A DNA stretch of 53,697 nt from UBA3305 sp002373555. GTDB lineage: Bacteria > Bacillota > Clostridia > Lachnospirales > Lachnospiraceae. The DNA is taken from positions 1 to 53,697 of the forward strand of contig CAMOER010000017.1 in the NCBI GenBank assembly GCA_946612455.1. The letters are read 5' to 3'. Below the pieces are notes generated by a model. It had not been told where the DNA came from and made no database searches. It saw only the letters and a list, made by a program, of their open reading frames with translations. Both the position numbers and the translations under genes were made by a program. How positions within the stretch are numbered: the first letter of the stretch is position 1; each line of letters starts with the position of its first letter. Positions 44,187 through 52,503 of the stretch are shown in pieces.

Positions 44187-44214
44187 TTGCCATTTTCCGG
44201 AGAAATGTTATAAT
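44187..44214 (+). promoter_or_regulatory. Promoter for the xdhC-like gene
   Basis: TTGCCA, 16-base spacer, consensus TATAAT, beginning right after the tsf terminator. Confidence 0.7.
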
Positions 44215-44253
44215 CAGAACAGTGTATCTTATAGAATAAAGGAGAAAATGACG

Positions 44254-45126
44254 ATGGCTGAACCGATATCCTATTATGCAAGGAAATATATTGAAGAAGG
44301 CATCGATTTTGTTGCAGCCCGTGTCGCGGAAACAGGGGGCTCTACGCCCCGGAAACACGGCGCCGTTCTCATCATGACGGCAGAGGGTGACCGTGCAGGT
44401 ACGGTCGGCGGCGGTCTGCTGGAATTTGAGACAGAGAAGATCTGCCGCGAGATGCTGCAAACGAAGGAAAAGCATCGCACCTATCATTTTATCCTGGATG
44501 AGAAGCAGGCGGAGAATCCGGAAGCGCTGGCCATGGGCTGCGGCGGCGACGCCACGATCGAACTCGAATATATCAGTGCGGCGGATCCCGGCGATTTCGT
44601 AGAACGTTTCAAAGAAAAGGACAGAGCCTATATCTTCGGCGGCGGTCACGTGGCGCTGGCGCTGGAGCCGGTGCTGCGGCATATCGATTTTGAAACCATC
44701 ATCATCGATGACAGAGCAGAGTATGCCAATCCGGAACGGTTCCCGAAAGCGCTGAAAACGATCGTCTGCAGCGATTTTGACCACTGCTTTGACGGGATCG
44801 ACCCGGAGGAAGACAGCTATTTCATCATTGTGACACGCGGCCACAGAGGCGATTATGCAGTACTGCGTCAGGCGGTGGAGAAGCCGCATGCTTATCTGGG
44901 CATGATCGGGAGCAGACGCAAAAACAGGATGCTGATGGATATGCTCAGGGAAGAAGGCGTTGGGGAAGAAAAGATCGCAGAGATCCATGCGCCGATCGGT
45001 CTTTCCATCGGTGCCGAAACGCCGGAGGAGATCGGTGTGAGCATTGCCGCGGAGATCATCCAGGTGAGATCCGCCCGCGGAGAGGCTGCATCGCATGCTG
45101 CTTCCGCAGCATTGCTGCATCAGTAA
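44254..45126 (+). CDS. XdhC/CoxI family protein
   Basis: The 290-aa protein has the XdhC N-terminal motif TGGSTPRKHGAVLIM … GTVGGGLLEFE and a C-terminal Rossmann domain (YIFGGGHVALALEPVL). Family members insert or sulfurate the molybdenum cofactor of xanthine dehydrogenase-type enzymes. No molybdoenzyme is in the window, so it is an orphan here. ATG at 44254 is 9 bases from AAAGGAG; ATG at 44248 is only 3 bases away and less likely. The HerA-like gene follows after 39 bases without a terminator. Confidence 0.88.
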   Translation: MAEPISYYARKYIEEGIDFVAARVAETGGSTPRKHGAVLIMTAEGDRAGTVGGGLLEFETEKICREMLQTKEKHRTYHFILDEKQAENPEALAMGCGGDATIELEYISAADPGDFVERFKEKDRAYIFGGGHVALALEPVLRHIDFETIIIDDRAEYANPERFPKALKTIVCSDFDHCFDGIDPEEDSYFIIVTRGHRGDYAVLRQAVEKPHAYLGMIGSRRKNRMLMDMLREEGVGEEKIAEIHAPIGLSIGAETPEEIGVSIAAEIIQVRSARGEAASHAASAALLHQ

Positions 45127-45165
45127 ATTACAGTGTAAGGATAATGATTCGGAAGGAGAAAGTGT

Positions 45166-46728
45166 ATGTTCCTGAGTGAAAATAATAAGATCTGGCTTGC
45201 GACAGGGGAGAAGGCAGTCTATCTGGAGCCTTCCATGGCCAACAGGCACGGGCTGATCGCCGGTGCGACCGGTACTGGCAAGACCGTTACCCTGAAAGTC
45301 ATTGCGGAATCCTTCTCAGAGATGGGCGTTCCGGTATTTCTGGCCGATATCAAGGGCGATCTGTCCGGTATGGTGCAGCCCGGTGCCGAGAACAAGCATA
45401 TCCGCAGAAGCATCGACAATATGGGCCTGGAGCCTTTCGTCTATACAGACTATCCCGTCCGGTTCTTCGATGTTTACGGAAAGCTGGGGCATCCGGTCCG
45501 CACCACGATCTCGGAGATGGGCCCGGAGCTGCTCTCCAGACTCCTGGGACTGAATGATACCCAGACGGGCGTCATGCGGATCATCTTCCGGATCGCCGAT
45601 GACAACGGCATGCTGCTGCTGGATCTGAAGGACCTCCGGATGATGGTGCAGTATGTCGGAGACAATGCGAAGGATTACAAGCTGGTCTACGGAAATATTT
45701 CCGCGGCATCCATCGGTGCCATTCAGAGATCGCTGCTGACGCTGGAGGATGAAGGCGGTGAGATCTTCTTCGGAGAACCCGCGCTCGATCTGGCCGACTG
45801 GTTCGACTGGGCGGAGGACGGCAGAGGCGTGATGAACATCCTGGAATGCGCCGAATTGTTCCAGCATCCGCTGCTTTACGGCACATTCCTGCTGTGGATG
45901 CTCACCGAACTGTATGAGATGCTTCCGGAAGCGGGCGATCTGGACAAGCCGAAGATCGCATTCTTCTTTGATGAAGCGCATCTGCTGTTCAATGACGCGC
46001 CGAAAGCACTGCTGGACAAGGTCGAGCAGGTCGTGCGTCTGATCCGCTCCAAGGGCGTCAGCGTATGGTTCATTTCCCAGAATCCTTCGGATATTCCGGA
46101 GAGCGTGCTGGCCCAGATCGGCAACCGCGTGCAGCATGCGCTGCGTGCTTACACGCCGAATGAGCAGAAAGCGCTTCGTTATGCCGCGAAATCGTTCCGC
46201 GTGAATCCGAATTTTGATACGGAGACAGTTCTGCAGGAGCTGGCGACCGGTGAAGCGCTGGTGTCTGTGCTGGATGAAAAGGGCGTGCCCACCATCGTGG
46301 AGCGTGCCAATATCCTGCCGCCGAGAAGCTCGATGAACGCTGTGAATGAGCAGGAGATCAAGAAGACCATCTTCATCAGTCCGCTGAAGGATAAGTATGA
46401 GGAGATGGTCGACCGCGAGTCTGCTTACGAGATCCTGGCAGCAAAATACGACGAGGAAGCGAAGGCGGCAGCCGAACAGGCAGAGGCGGAAGCGAAGGCA
46501 AAGGAAGAAGAGGAAGCCAGGAAGCAGAAAGAGAAGGAAGAGAAGGAAAGACTGAAGGCCGAGAAGGAAGCCCAGAAGGCGAAGGAAAAAGAAGAGCGGG
46601 AAAAAGAAAAGAAGGCCCGCCAGAGAAAGAATTCCGCGCTCGGAAAGGCTGCGAATTCCGCTGCCAATACCATCGGCAGAGAACTCGGCAAGAAGTTCAT
46701 CCGCGGTCTTCTCGGTACGCTGAAATAA
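45166..46728 (+). CDS. HerA-like ATPase (DUF853)
   Basis: The 520-aa FtsK/HerA-superfamily ATPase has Walker A GATGTGKT (residues 33-40), then FLADIKGDLSGM, Walker B IAFFFDEAHLLF (about 264-275) and the sensor SQNPSDIPESVL. Residues of about 425-490 are a highly charged Lys/Glu/Ala helix, probably a long coiled coil, and the end is a basic amphipathic segment. DUF853 proteins are widespread but of unknown role; DNA or protein translocation is inferred from HerA. GAAGGAG precedes the ATG. It probably forms an operon with xdhC and the two small genes after it. Confidence 0.9.
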   Translation: MFLSENNKIWLATGEKAVYLEPSMANRHGLIAGATGTGKTVTLKVIAESFSEMGVPVFLADIKGDLSGMVQPGAENKHIRRSIDNMGLEPFVYTDYPVRFFDVYGKLGHPVRTTISEMGPELLSRLLGLNDTQTGVMRIIFRIADDNGMLLLDLKDLRMMVQYVGDNAKDYKLVYGNISAASIGAIQRSLLTLEDEGGEIFFGEPALDLADWFDWAEDGRGVMNILECAELFQHPLLYGTFLLWMLTELYEMLPEAGDLDKPKIAFFFDEAHLLFNDAPKALLDKVEQVVRLIRSKGVSVWFISQNPSDIPESVLAQIGNRVQHALRAYTPNEQKALRYAAKSFRVNPNFDTETVLQELATGEALVSVLDEKGVPTIVERANILPPRSSMNAVNEQEIKKTIFISPLKDKYEEMVDRESAYEILAAKYDEEAKAAAEQAEAEAKAKEEEEARKQKEKEEKERLKAEKEAQKAKEKEEREKEKKARQRKNSALGKAANSAANTIGRELGKKFIRGLLGTLK

Positions 46729-46746
46729 GGCTGGGACGGTGAGTTT

Positions 46747-47034
46747 ATGACACCCTATGAAATTCTGGAAGAGATGAGAGGGCTGGCAGGCAAAGACCCG
46801 GATCTGCGGGCACGGCTGCTTGCCACCTATGACATGGAGGATCCTGTGGACGCATTCTGCCGGGAGTGTCAGGCACAGGGATATGATCTGTATCCCATGG
46901 AGCTGATCGAAGCGGGAGAGGAGGCCTATGCCGCCTATCGCCGCAGCACGAACGGCGGCGGGGAGAATGCGCCGAAGCTGTTCGGACAGGATGATTTCTA
47001 TGAGATGTTTATCGTTACGCTGAAACAAATGTAA
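46747..47034 (+). CDS. Small Nif11-like protein
   Basis: The 95-aa protein is acidic. Residues of about 12-58 (KDPDLRARLL … DAFCRECQAQGYDLYPMEL) fit the Nif11 pattern: a D-P-x-L-R helix, a central acidic turn, and an A-x-x-x-G-Y/F-D-x-x-x-x-E-L end. After RSTNGGG comes a 23-residue aromatic tail. Nif11 domains serve as leader peptides of ribosomal natural products and also occur in nitrogen-fixation genes. A GG site near residue 70 invites a precursor reading, but the tail has no Cys and no modifying or exporting enzyme is adjacent. It begins 18 bases after the HerA-like gene. Confidence 0.6.
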   Translation: MTPYEILEEMRGLAGKDPDLRARLLATYDMEDPVDAFCRECQAQGYDLYPMELIEAGEEAYAAYRRSTNGGGENAPKLFGQDDFYEMFIVTLKQM

Positions 47035-47052
47035 GCAAGGAGTAAGAAGAAA

Positions 47053-47484
47053 ATGGCTGACAAGATGATCATGGAATTCAACATTTCCATCAACAAGGAA
47101 GACCGCACGGAAATGCTCACGAAGAACGGAAAGGTCCTTGTGATCCCGTTCTCCGGAGAAGTGAAATCCGACCTGTTCTGCGGGAAGGTACGGCCCGGCG
47201 CAGCGGATATTCAGGTGACGAATCCTGCCGGTGCAAGACATATGTGCGCAAAGTATATCTTTGAAGGAACGGATTGCGAAGGAAAGCCCTGCCATCTGTT
47301 CGTGGAGAACAACGGATGGTTCGAGCGGAACAGCATGCCCAGACCTTTTGAAGCGACGCCGACCTTCATGACGGATTCGGAAGCGCTGGCCGATTATCTG
47401 CACGGCGCGCATTTCAGAGCCGAGGGATGGGGAAGACCCGACGGCGTGGATATCCGGATCTTCGATATTGATCAGGAAGCGTAA
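47053..47484 (+). CDS. DUF3237-like small protein
   Basis: The 143-aa protein resembles the DUF3237 beta-barrel family: FSGEVKSDLFCGKVRPGAAD near the start, a central KYIFEG…VENNGWF strand pair, and a C-terminal GVDIRIFDI. Function unknown for the family. AAGGAG lies 9-13 bases before its ATG and 18 bases separate it from the Nif11-like gene, so the three genes from 45166 on are likely one operon ended by the terminator at 47521. Confidence 0.7.
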   Translation: MADKMIMEFNISINKEDRTEMLTKNGKVLVIPFSGEVKSDLFCGKVRPGAADIQVTNPAGARHMCAKYIFEGTDCEGKPCHLFVENNGWFERNSMPRPFEATPTFMTDSEALADYLHGAHFRAEGWGRPDGVDIRIFDIDQEA

Positions 47485-47520
47485 CCTGTCGAAGACGGCG
47501 CGGCAGCGCCGGATGAGGTG

Positions 47521-47553
47521 AAAAAAGCGGGAGCCGTCAGGCGCCCGCTTTTT
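47521..47553. terminator. Bidirectional terminator between the DUF3237 operon and carB
   Basis: AAAAAGCGGG-A-GCC and GGC-G-CCCGCTTTTT form a stem with A and T runs on both sides; the genes are convergent. Confidence 0.9.
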
Positions 47554-47562
47554 CATTGCTTC

Positions 47563-50500
47563 TTATTTGTCCTTAATGCTTGCATGCAGATCCTGCAGCG
47601 AGATCACTTCACCGAGACCCTGCTCCTTCGCATCGCGGATACCCTCCGCCGTAGCTCTGGCCGCAGCCATCGTGGTCATGTAAGGGATCTTTGCCTTGAT
47701 CGCAGCCTTTCTTAAGTAGCTGTCGTCATGGGCGCCGGCCTTTCCGACGGGCGTATTGACGATGATATCGATATTGCCGTTCGTGATCAGGTCGAGGATA
47801 TTGGGCCTGCCCTGATGCAGCTTCTTCACCTTCTCTACGGGAATTCCCGCCGCGGCGATCATCTCGCAGGTCCGGCCGGTCGCCATCAGTTTGAAACCGT
47901 CTTCATAGAAGCTTCTGGCGATCTCAACGAGCTCGGGCTTGTCTCTGTCGCTGACGGAGAAGAGAACGGTCCCTTCCAGCGGAAGTCTCGTCTGGGTCGC
48001 TTCCTCCGCCTTGAAGAAGGCGCCGCCCGCAAGCGGTGAAAGACCGAGCACTTCGCCGGTGGATCTCATTTCCGGTCCGAGGATCGGATCGACCTCCGGG
48101 AACATGTTGAACGGGAAGACCGCTTCCTTTACACCGTAGTACGGGATATGCTGTTCCTTCAGCTCCGGTACAGGAGAAGGTCTGCCGGTAAGCTCCGAGG
48201 TGATGATCTCGGTCGCCAGCGGTACCATGCGGATATTGCAGACCTTGGATACGAGCGGGACGGTACGGGAGGCTCTCGGATTGGCTTCCAGCACATAGAC
48301 CTTTCCGTTCTCGATCGCATACTGCATATTCATGAGACCGCGTACATGCATTTCCTCGGCGATCTTTCTGGTATATTCCTTGATCGTCGCCACATTCTCA
48401 TCCGAAAGGTGCTTGGAAGGAATGATGCAGGCGGAGTCGCCGGAATGGACGCCGGCCAGCTCGATGTGCTCCATGACGGCGGGAACGAACGCATGGGTTC
48501 CGTCGCTGATGGCATCGGCTTCGCACTCGGTCGCATGATTCAGGAACCGGTCGATCAGGATCGGACGGTCGGGCGTTACGCCGACAGCGGCCGCCATATA
48601 ATCCGCCATGCTTTCATCATCATACACGACTTCCATGCCGCGTCCGCCGAGAACGTAGGAAGGACGCACCATGACGGGATAGCCGATGCGGTTCGCGATC
48701 GCGATGGCATCCTCTACGGTGACGGCCATGCCGGATTCGGGCATCGGGATCTCCAGCTTCTCCATCATCTCACGGAACAGATCCCTGTCTTCCGCCAGAT
48801 CGATGACAGCGGGAGAGGTGCCGAGGATCTTCACGCCGTTCTTTTCCAGATCGGCTGCGAGATTCAGCGGTGTCTGGCCGCCGAACTGGGCGATCACGCC
48901 GAGCGGCTTTTCCTTATTATAGATGCTCAGAACATCTTCCAAGGTGAGCGGCTCGAAATACAGCTTGTCGGAAGTATCATAGTCGGTGGAAACGGTCTCG
49001 GGGTTGCAGTTCACGATGATCGTCTCGAAACCGAGCTTCTTCAGCGCCAGTGCCGCATGGACGCAGCAGTAGTCGAACTCAATACCCTGGCCGATCCGGT
49101 TGGGGCCGCCGCCGAGGATCATGACCTTCGGCTTTTCGGTACTCACCGGGTTCTTGTCCGGCGCATTGTAGGTCGAATAGTAATAAGCGGAATTCTCGGT
49201 GCCGGATACGTGTACGCCTTCCCAGGCCTGCTCTACGCCGAGCGCCAGACGGCGGTTGCGGACGTCTGCTTCCGGTACGCCGAGCACGATGCTGAGGTAC
49301 TTGTCGGAGAAACCGTCCTTCTTTGCCTGGGTGAGGGCTTCGTCAGAAGGAAGAGAACCATGGCATTCTGCAAGCGCCGCTTCTTCCTCTACCAGTTCCT
49401 TCATCTGCTCGATGAACCATTTCTTCACGTGCGTAAGATCATAGAGCTCATCTACGGTCGCACCCTTCTTCAGCGCTTCGTACATCGCGAAATGACGTTC
49501 GCTGCCGGGCGTCGCAAGCAGCTGCAGCAGCTCTTCTTTGGATTTCGCTTCCAGCTTTTCGACATGTCCGAGACCGTATCTGCCTGTTTCCAGGGAACGT
49601 ATGGCTTTCTGGAAGGCTTCCTTGTAATTCTTGCCGATGCTCATGACTTCGCCGACAGCACGCATCTGGGTGCCGAGCTTGTCTTCCACGCCTTTGAACT
49701 TTTCGAATGCCCAGCGGGCGAACTTGATCACGACGTAGTCGCCGTCCGGCACATATTTATCCAGCGTGCCGTATTTGCCGCAGGGAATGTCGGACAGATT
49801 CAGGCCGGTCGCGAGCATTGCGGAAACGAGCGCGATCGGGAAGCCGGTCGCCTTGCTGGCGAGTGCGGAAGATCTGGAAGTACGGGGATTGATCTCAATA
49901 ACAACGATACGATCACTGACGGGATCGTGTGCGAACTGAACATTGGTGCCGCCGATGACCTGCACGGAATCGACGATCTTGTAAGCCTGCTCCTGCAGAC
50001 GTTTCTGGACTTCTTCGGAAATGGTAAGCATGGGAGCGGAACAGAAGGAATCTCCTGTATGAACGCCCATGGGATCGATGTTCTCAATAAAGCAGACCGT
50101 GATCATATTGCCTGCGGAATCACGTACGACTTCCAGCTCGAGCTCTTCCCAGCCGAGGATGGATTCTTCGACGAGCACCTGGCCGACCAGGGAAGCCTGC
50201 AGGCCTCTGGCGCAGACGGTCTTCAGCTCTTCCTTATTATATACAAGACCGCCGCCGGCACCGCCCATGGTGTAGGCCGGACGGAGGACGACCGGATAAC
50301 CGAGTTCATCGGCGATCGCAAGTGCTTCTTCCACGGAATAGGAGACCTGAGAGCGGGCCATCTCAATGCCGAGCGCGTTCATGGTATTCTTGAACTCGAT
50401 CCGGTCTTCACCGCGCTCAATGGCGTCCACCTGAACACCGATGACCTGGACATTGTATTTATCAAGAATGCCTTCTTTGGCAAGCTCTGCTGCAAGATTG

Positions 50501-50787
50501 AGGCCGGACTGTCCGCCGAGATTGGGAAGAAGGGCATCGGGACGTTCTTTTGCGATGATCTGCTCCAGACGTTCTACATTCAGGGGCTCGATATACGTAA
50601 CGTCGGCAGTTTCGGGATCGGTCATGATGGTTGCGGGATTGGAATTGACAAGAACGATTTCATATCCGAGCTTGCGAAGAGCTTTGCATGCCTGGGTGCC
50701 GGAATAGTCGAACTCACAAGCCTGTCCGATGATGATCGGACCGGAGCCGATGATCAGCACTTTGTGGATATCTGTTCTTTTTGGCAT
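47563..50787 (-). CDS. carB: Carbamoyl-phosphate synthase large subunit
   Basis: The 1074-aa protein has both duplicated halves. The first has the ATP-grasp core (IIIGQACEFDYSGTQACKAL, then YTMGGAGGGLVYN); the second has GGGPNRIGQGIEFDYC and PSYVLGGRGMEVVYDD. The C-terminal 120 residues form the MGS-like allosteric domain. It makes carbamoyl phosphate from bicarbonate, ATP and ammonia delivered by CarA, feeding pyrimidine and arginine synthesis. GGAGGG precedes the ATG. The small-subunit gene carA is not next to it on either side, so it must lie elsewhere. It has its own promoter. Confidence 0.98.
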   Translation of the reverse strand: MPKRTDIHKVLIIGSGPIIIGQACEFDYSGTQACKALRKLGYEIVLVNSNPATIMTDPETADVTYIEPLNVERLEQIIAKERPDALLPNLGGQSGLNLAAELAKEGILDKYNVQVIGVQVDAIERGEDRIEFKNTMNALGIEMARSQVSYSVEEALAIADELGYPVVLRPAYTMGGAGGGLVYNKEELKTVCARGLQASLVGQVLVEESILGWEELELEVVRDSAGNMITVCFIENIDPMGVHTGDSFCSAPMLTISEEVQKRLQEQAYKIVDSVQVIGGTNVQFAHDPVSDRIVVIEINPRTSRSSALASKATGFPIALVSAMLATGLNLSDIPCGKYGTLDKYVPDGDYVVIKFARWAFEKFKGVEDKLGTQMRAVGEVMSIGKNYKEAFQKAIRSLETGRYGLGHVEKLEAKSKEELLQLLATPGSERHFAMYEALKKGATVDELYDLTHVKKWFIEQMKELVEEEAALAECHGSLPSDEALTQAKKDGFSDKYLSIVLGVPEADVRNRRLALGVEQAWEGVHVSGTENSAYYYSTYNAPDKNPVSTEKPKVMILGGGPNRIGQGIEFDYCCVHAALALKKLGFETIIVNCNPETVSTDYDTSDKLYFEPLTLEDVLSIYNKEKPLGVIAQFGGQTPLNLAADLEKNGVKILGTSPAVIDLAEDRDLFREMMEKLEIPMPESGMAVTVEDAIAIANRIGYPVMVRPSYVLGGRGMEVVYDDESMADYMAAAVGVTPDRPILIDRFLNHATECEADAISDGTHAFVPAVMEHIELAGVHSGDSACIIPSKHLSDENVATIKEYTRKIAEEMHVRGLMNMQYAIENGKVYVLEANPRASRTVPLVSKVCNIRMVPLATEIITSELTGRPSPVPELKEQHIPYYGVKEAVFPFNMFPEVDPILGPEMRSTGEVLGLSPLAGGAFFKAEEATQTRLPLEGTVLFSVSDRDKPELVEIARSFYEDGFKLMATGRTCEMIAAAGIPVEKVKKLHQGRPNILDLITNGNIDIIVNTPVGKAGAHDDSYLRKAAIKAKIPYMTTMAAARATAEGIRDAKEQGLGEVISLQDLHASIKDK

Positions 50788-50829
50788 AGATGGTCCCTCC
50801 TGTAGTTCTATTTAAATTTTATCTGTACC

Positions 50830-50858
50830 ATTATACTCAAAGGAGGGCCGCTTGTCAT
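50830..50858 (-). promoter_or_regulatory. carB promoter
   Basis: Minus strand: ATGACA (50858-50853), 17-base spacer, TATAAT (50835-50830). The leader would be only about 35-40 nt, too short for a PyrR attenuator. Confidence 0.78.
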
Positions 50859-50899
50859 CCGCTTTTTTGAAAAAATTCTATAGCCGTATAGTCCGAAAT

Positions 50900-50914
50900 T
50901 GAAAATTGTTCTCA
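50900..50914. promoter_or_regulatory. Candidate Fur-family operator before the metal-uptake locus
   Basis: TGAAAAT-T-GTTCTCA matches the 7-1-7 Fur-type pattern TGATAAT-N-ATTATCA at 11 of 14 positions and lies 6 bases before the -35 box. A zinc or iron regulator (Zur/Fur) would fit the downstream genes. Candidate only. Confidence 0.35.
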
Positions 50915-50919
50915 TATTC

Positions 50920-50948
50920 TTGACAAAGAAATAGGCAGGTGATATAAC
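50920..50948 (+). promoter_or_regulatory. Promoter of the metal-uptake locus
   Basis: TTGACA, 17-base spacer, TATAAC; start codon of the first gene about 58 bases downstream. Confidence 0.8.
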
Positions 50949-51006
50949 ATATTAAATATTTGCCAAATGGCAGATTCTTTGATTCCATTCACAGGGAGAG
51001 AAGCGG

Positions 51007-51312
51007 ATGCAGATCAGATCGGACAGAAAAAAGTTCGTCGCGGGTATCATGGCTGTCATGATGCTTGTTGTTTTGCTGGCTTCTTTTACCTTCTTTATGC
51101 ACGAGGCCGGTCATGAATGCACGGGTGAGGACTGTGAAGTCTGCATCCAGCTGGAACATTGTTCCCATCTGGTGAAAAAGATCGGTACAGGCATGCTCAC
51201 GGCAGGAGTCTGCATGCTGGTCATCCTGACGGTATGCGGCGGACTGCAGGAGATCCGCATTTTACTTATCCGCAATACTCCGTTTTTAAACAGAGTCAGA
51301 CTGAATGATTGA
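51007..51312 (+). CDS. Small two-TM protein with His/Cys metal-binding-like loop
   Basis: The 101-aa protein has TM segments at about 8-31 and 62-83 and an outer loop HEAGHECTGEDCEVCIQLEH that is rich in His, Cys and acidic residues. The arrangement H-x-C-x4-C-x2-C suggests metal binding. I do not recognise a named family. GGGAGAG precedes the ATG, and the substrate-binding protein gene follows after 75 bases in the same direction, so a role in zinc or manganese handling is a fair inference from context. Confidence 0.65.
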   Translation: MQIRSDRKKFVAGIMAVMMLVVLLASFTFFMHEAGHECTGEDCEVCIQLEHCSHLVKKIGTGMLTAGVCMLVILTVCGGLQEIRILLIRNTPFLNRVRLND

Positions 51313-51387
51313 ACCGGCCGCCGAACGGCATCCGGGGGATTACTATGCATTTTTATGACAGTCTGATCAAAGTAGGAGGTTTTTTCA

Positions 51388-52449
51388 ATGAAGAAAATGA
51401 CAGCATTACTGATTGCATTTGTTATGACGGCAGCCTGCCTTTCCGCCTGCGGATCTTCGGCACCGGCTGCGGAACCTGCAGAATCTGCGGCGGCTGATAC
51501 GGCTGAACCGGAAGGCGGCGCAGCCGGGGGATCGCTTCAGATCGTTACCACGATCTTCCCGGAATATGACTGGGTCATGAACATTCTCGGAGACAAGGCA
51601 GAAGGCGCCGAAGTGACGATGCTTCTGGATTCCGGCGTGGATCTGCACAGCTACCAGCCAACTGCAGACGATATTCTGAAGATCGCTTCCTGTGATGTCT
51701 TCATCTATGTAGGCGGTGAATCTGACGAATGGGTGGAAGATGCCCTGCAGGAAGCGACCAACAAAGAGATGGTCGTTGTGAATCTGCTGGAGGCACTCGG
51801 CGATTCCGTCAAGGAAGAAGAAGTGGTCGAAGGCATGCAGGAAGAAGAGCATGACCATGATGCCGATGAAGAACACGAGGAAGGCGAAGAGCACGAACAT
51901 GAAGAAGGCCCCGAATATGATGAACATGTCTGGCTTTCTCTGAAAAACGCCGCTTCCCTTGTGAACACTATTGCCGATTCGATCGCTGCTGCAGACGAAG
52001 CGAACGCGGAAACATATAAAGCGAATGCACAGGCATACATCGGGAAGATCAATGCGCTGGATGCACAGTATGCGGAAGCGGTAGCTGCCGGCTCGATGAA
52101 GACGCTGCTTTTCGGAGACCGTTTCCCGTTCCGCTATCTGACGGATGATTACGGCCTGGATTATTATGCCGCATTTGTCGGCTGCTCCGCGGAGACCGAA
52201 GCCAGCTTTGAGACGATTGCATTTCTTGCGCAGAAAGTGGATGAACTGGGACTGCATACGGTCATGACCATCGAAGGCACGGATCACAGGATCGCCGAAA
52301 CGATCGTGCAGAGCACGAAAGGAAAGGATCAGCAGATCCTGAGCCTGGATTCCATGCAGGGAACGACATCAGAGGATGCGGCGGGCGGCAGCACCTACCT
52401 TTCTGTCATGGAAAGCAACCTGGAAGTCCTGAAGGAAGCGTTGAAATAA
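51388..52449 (+). CDS. Metal ABC transporter substrate-binding lipoprotein (ZnuA/AdcA type)
   Basis: The 353-aa cluster A-I binding protein has lipobox LSAC (Cys21). Metal ligand regions are visible: GVDLHSYQP (first His), a His/Asp/Glu-rich loop at about 150-175 typical of zinc binders, and EHVWLSLKNA (second His). The late acidic ligand lies around IEGTDHRIAETI. The third His position of classical ZnuA is replaced by FGDRFPFRYL, a variant I recall from Clostridia. It captures zinc (less likely manganese) for the permease. AGGAGG precedes the ATG. The truncated permease gene follows. Confidence 0.92.
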   Translation: MKKMTALLIAFVMTAACLSACGSSAPAAEPAESAAADTAEPEGGAAGGSLQIVTTIFPEYDWVMNILGDKAEGAEVTMLLDSGVDLHSYQPTADDILKIASCDVFIYVGGESDEWVEDALQEATNKEMVVVNLLEALGDSVKEEEVVEGMQEEEHDHDADEEHEEGEEHEHEEGPEYDEHVWLSLKNAASLVNTIADSIAAADEANAETYKANAQAYIGKINALDAQYAEAVAAGSMKTLLFGDRFPFRYLTDDYGLDYYAAFVGCSAETEASFETIAFLAQKVDELGLHTVMTIEGTDHRIAETIVQSTKGKDQQILSLDSMQGTTSEDAAGGSTYLSVMESNLEVLKEALK

Positions 52450-52503
52450 GCAGTCCGCGGGTAGTTGTCTGAAACAAGGAATCACGGAAACGGGGTGGAG
52501 AAA

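Noticed and set aside
48148..50805. 885-codon open frame on the plus strand opposite carB
   Set aside because: It is an antisense shadow: the codon bias of carB leaves few stops on the other strand. The translation has no recognisable domain, and carB is certain.
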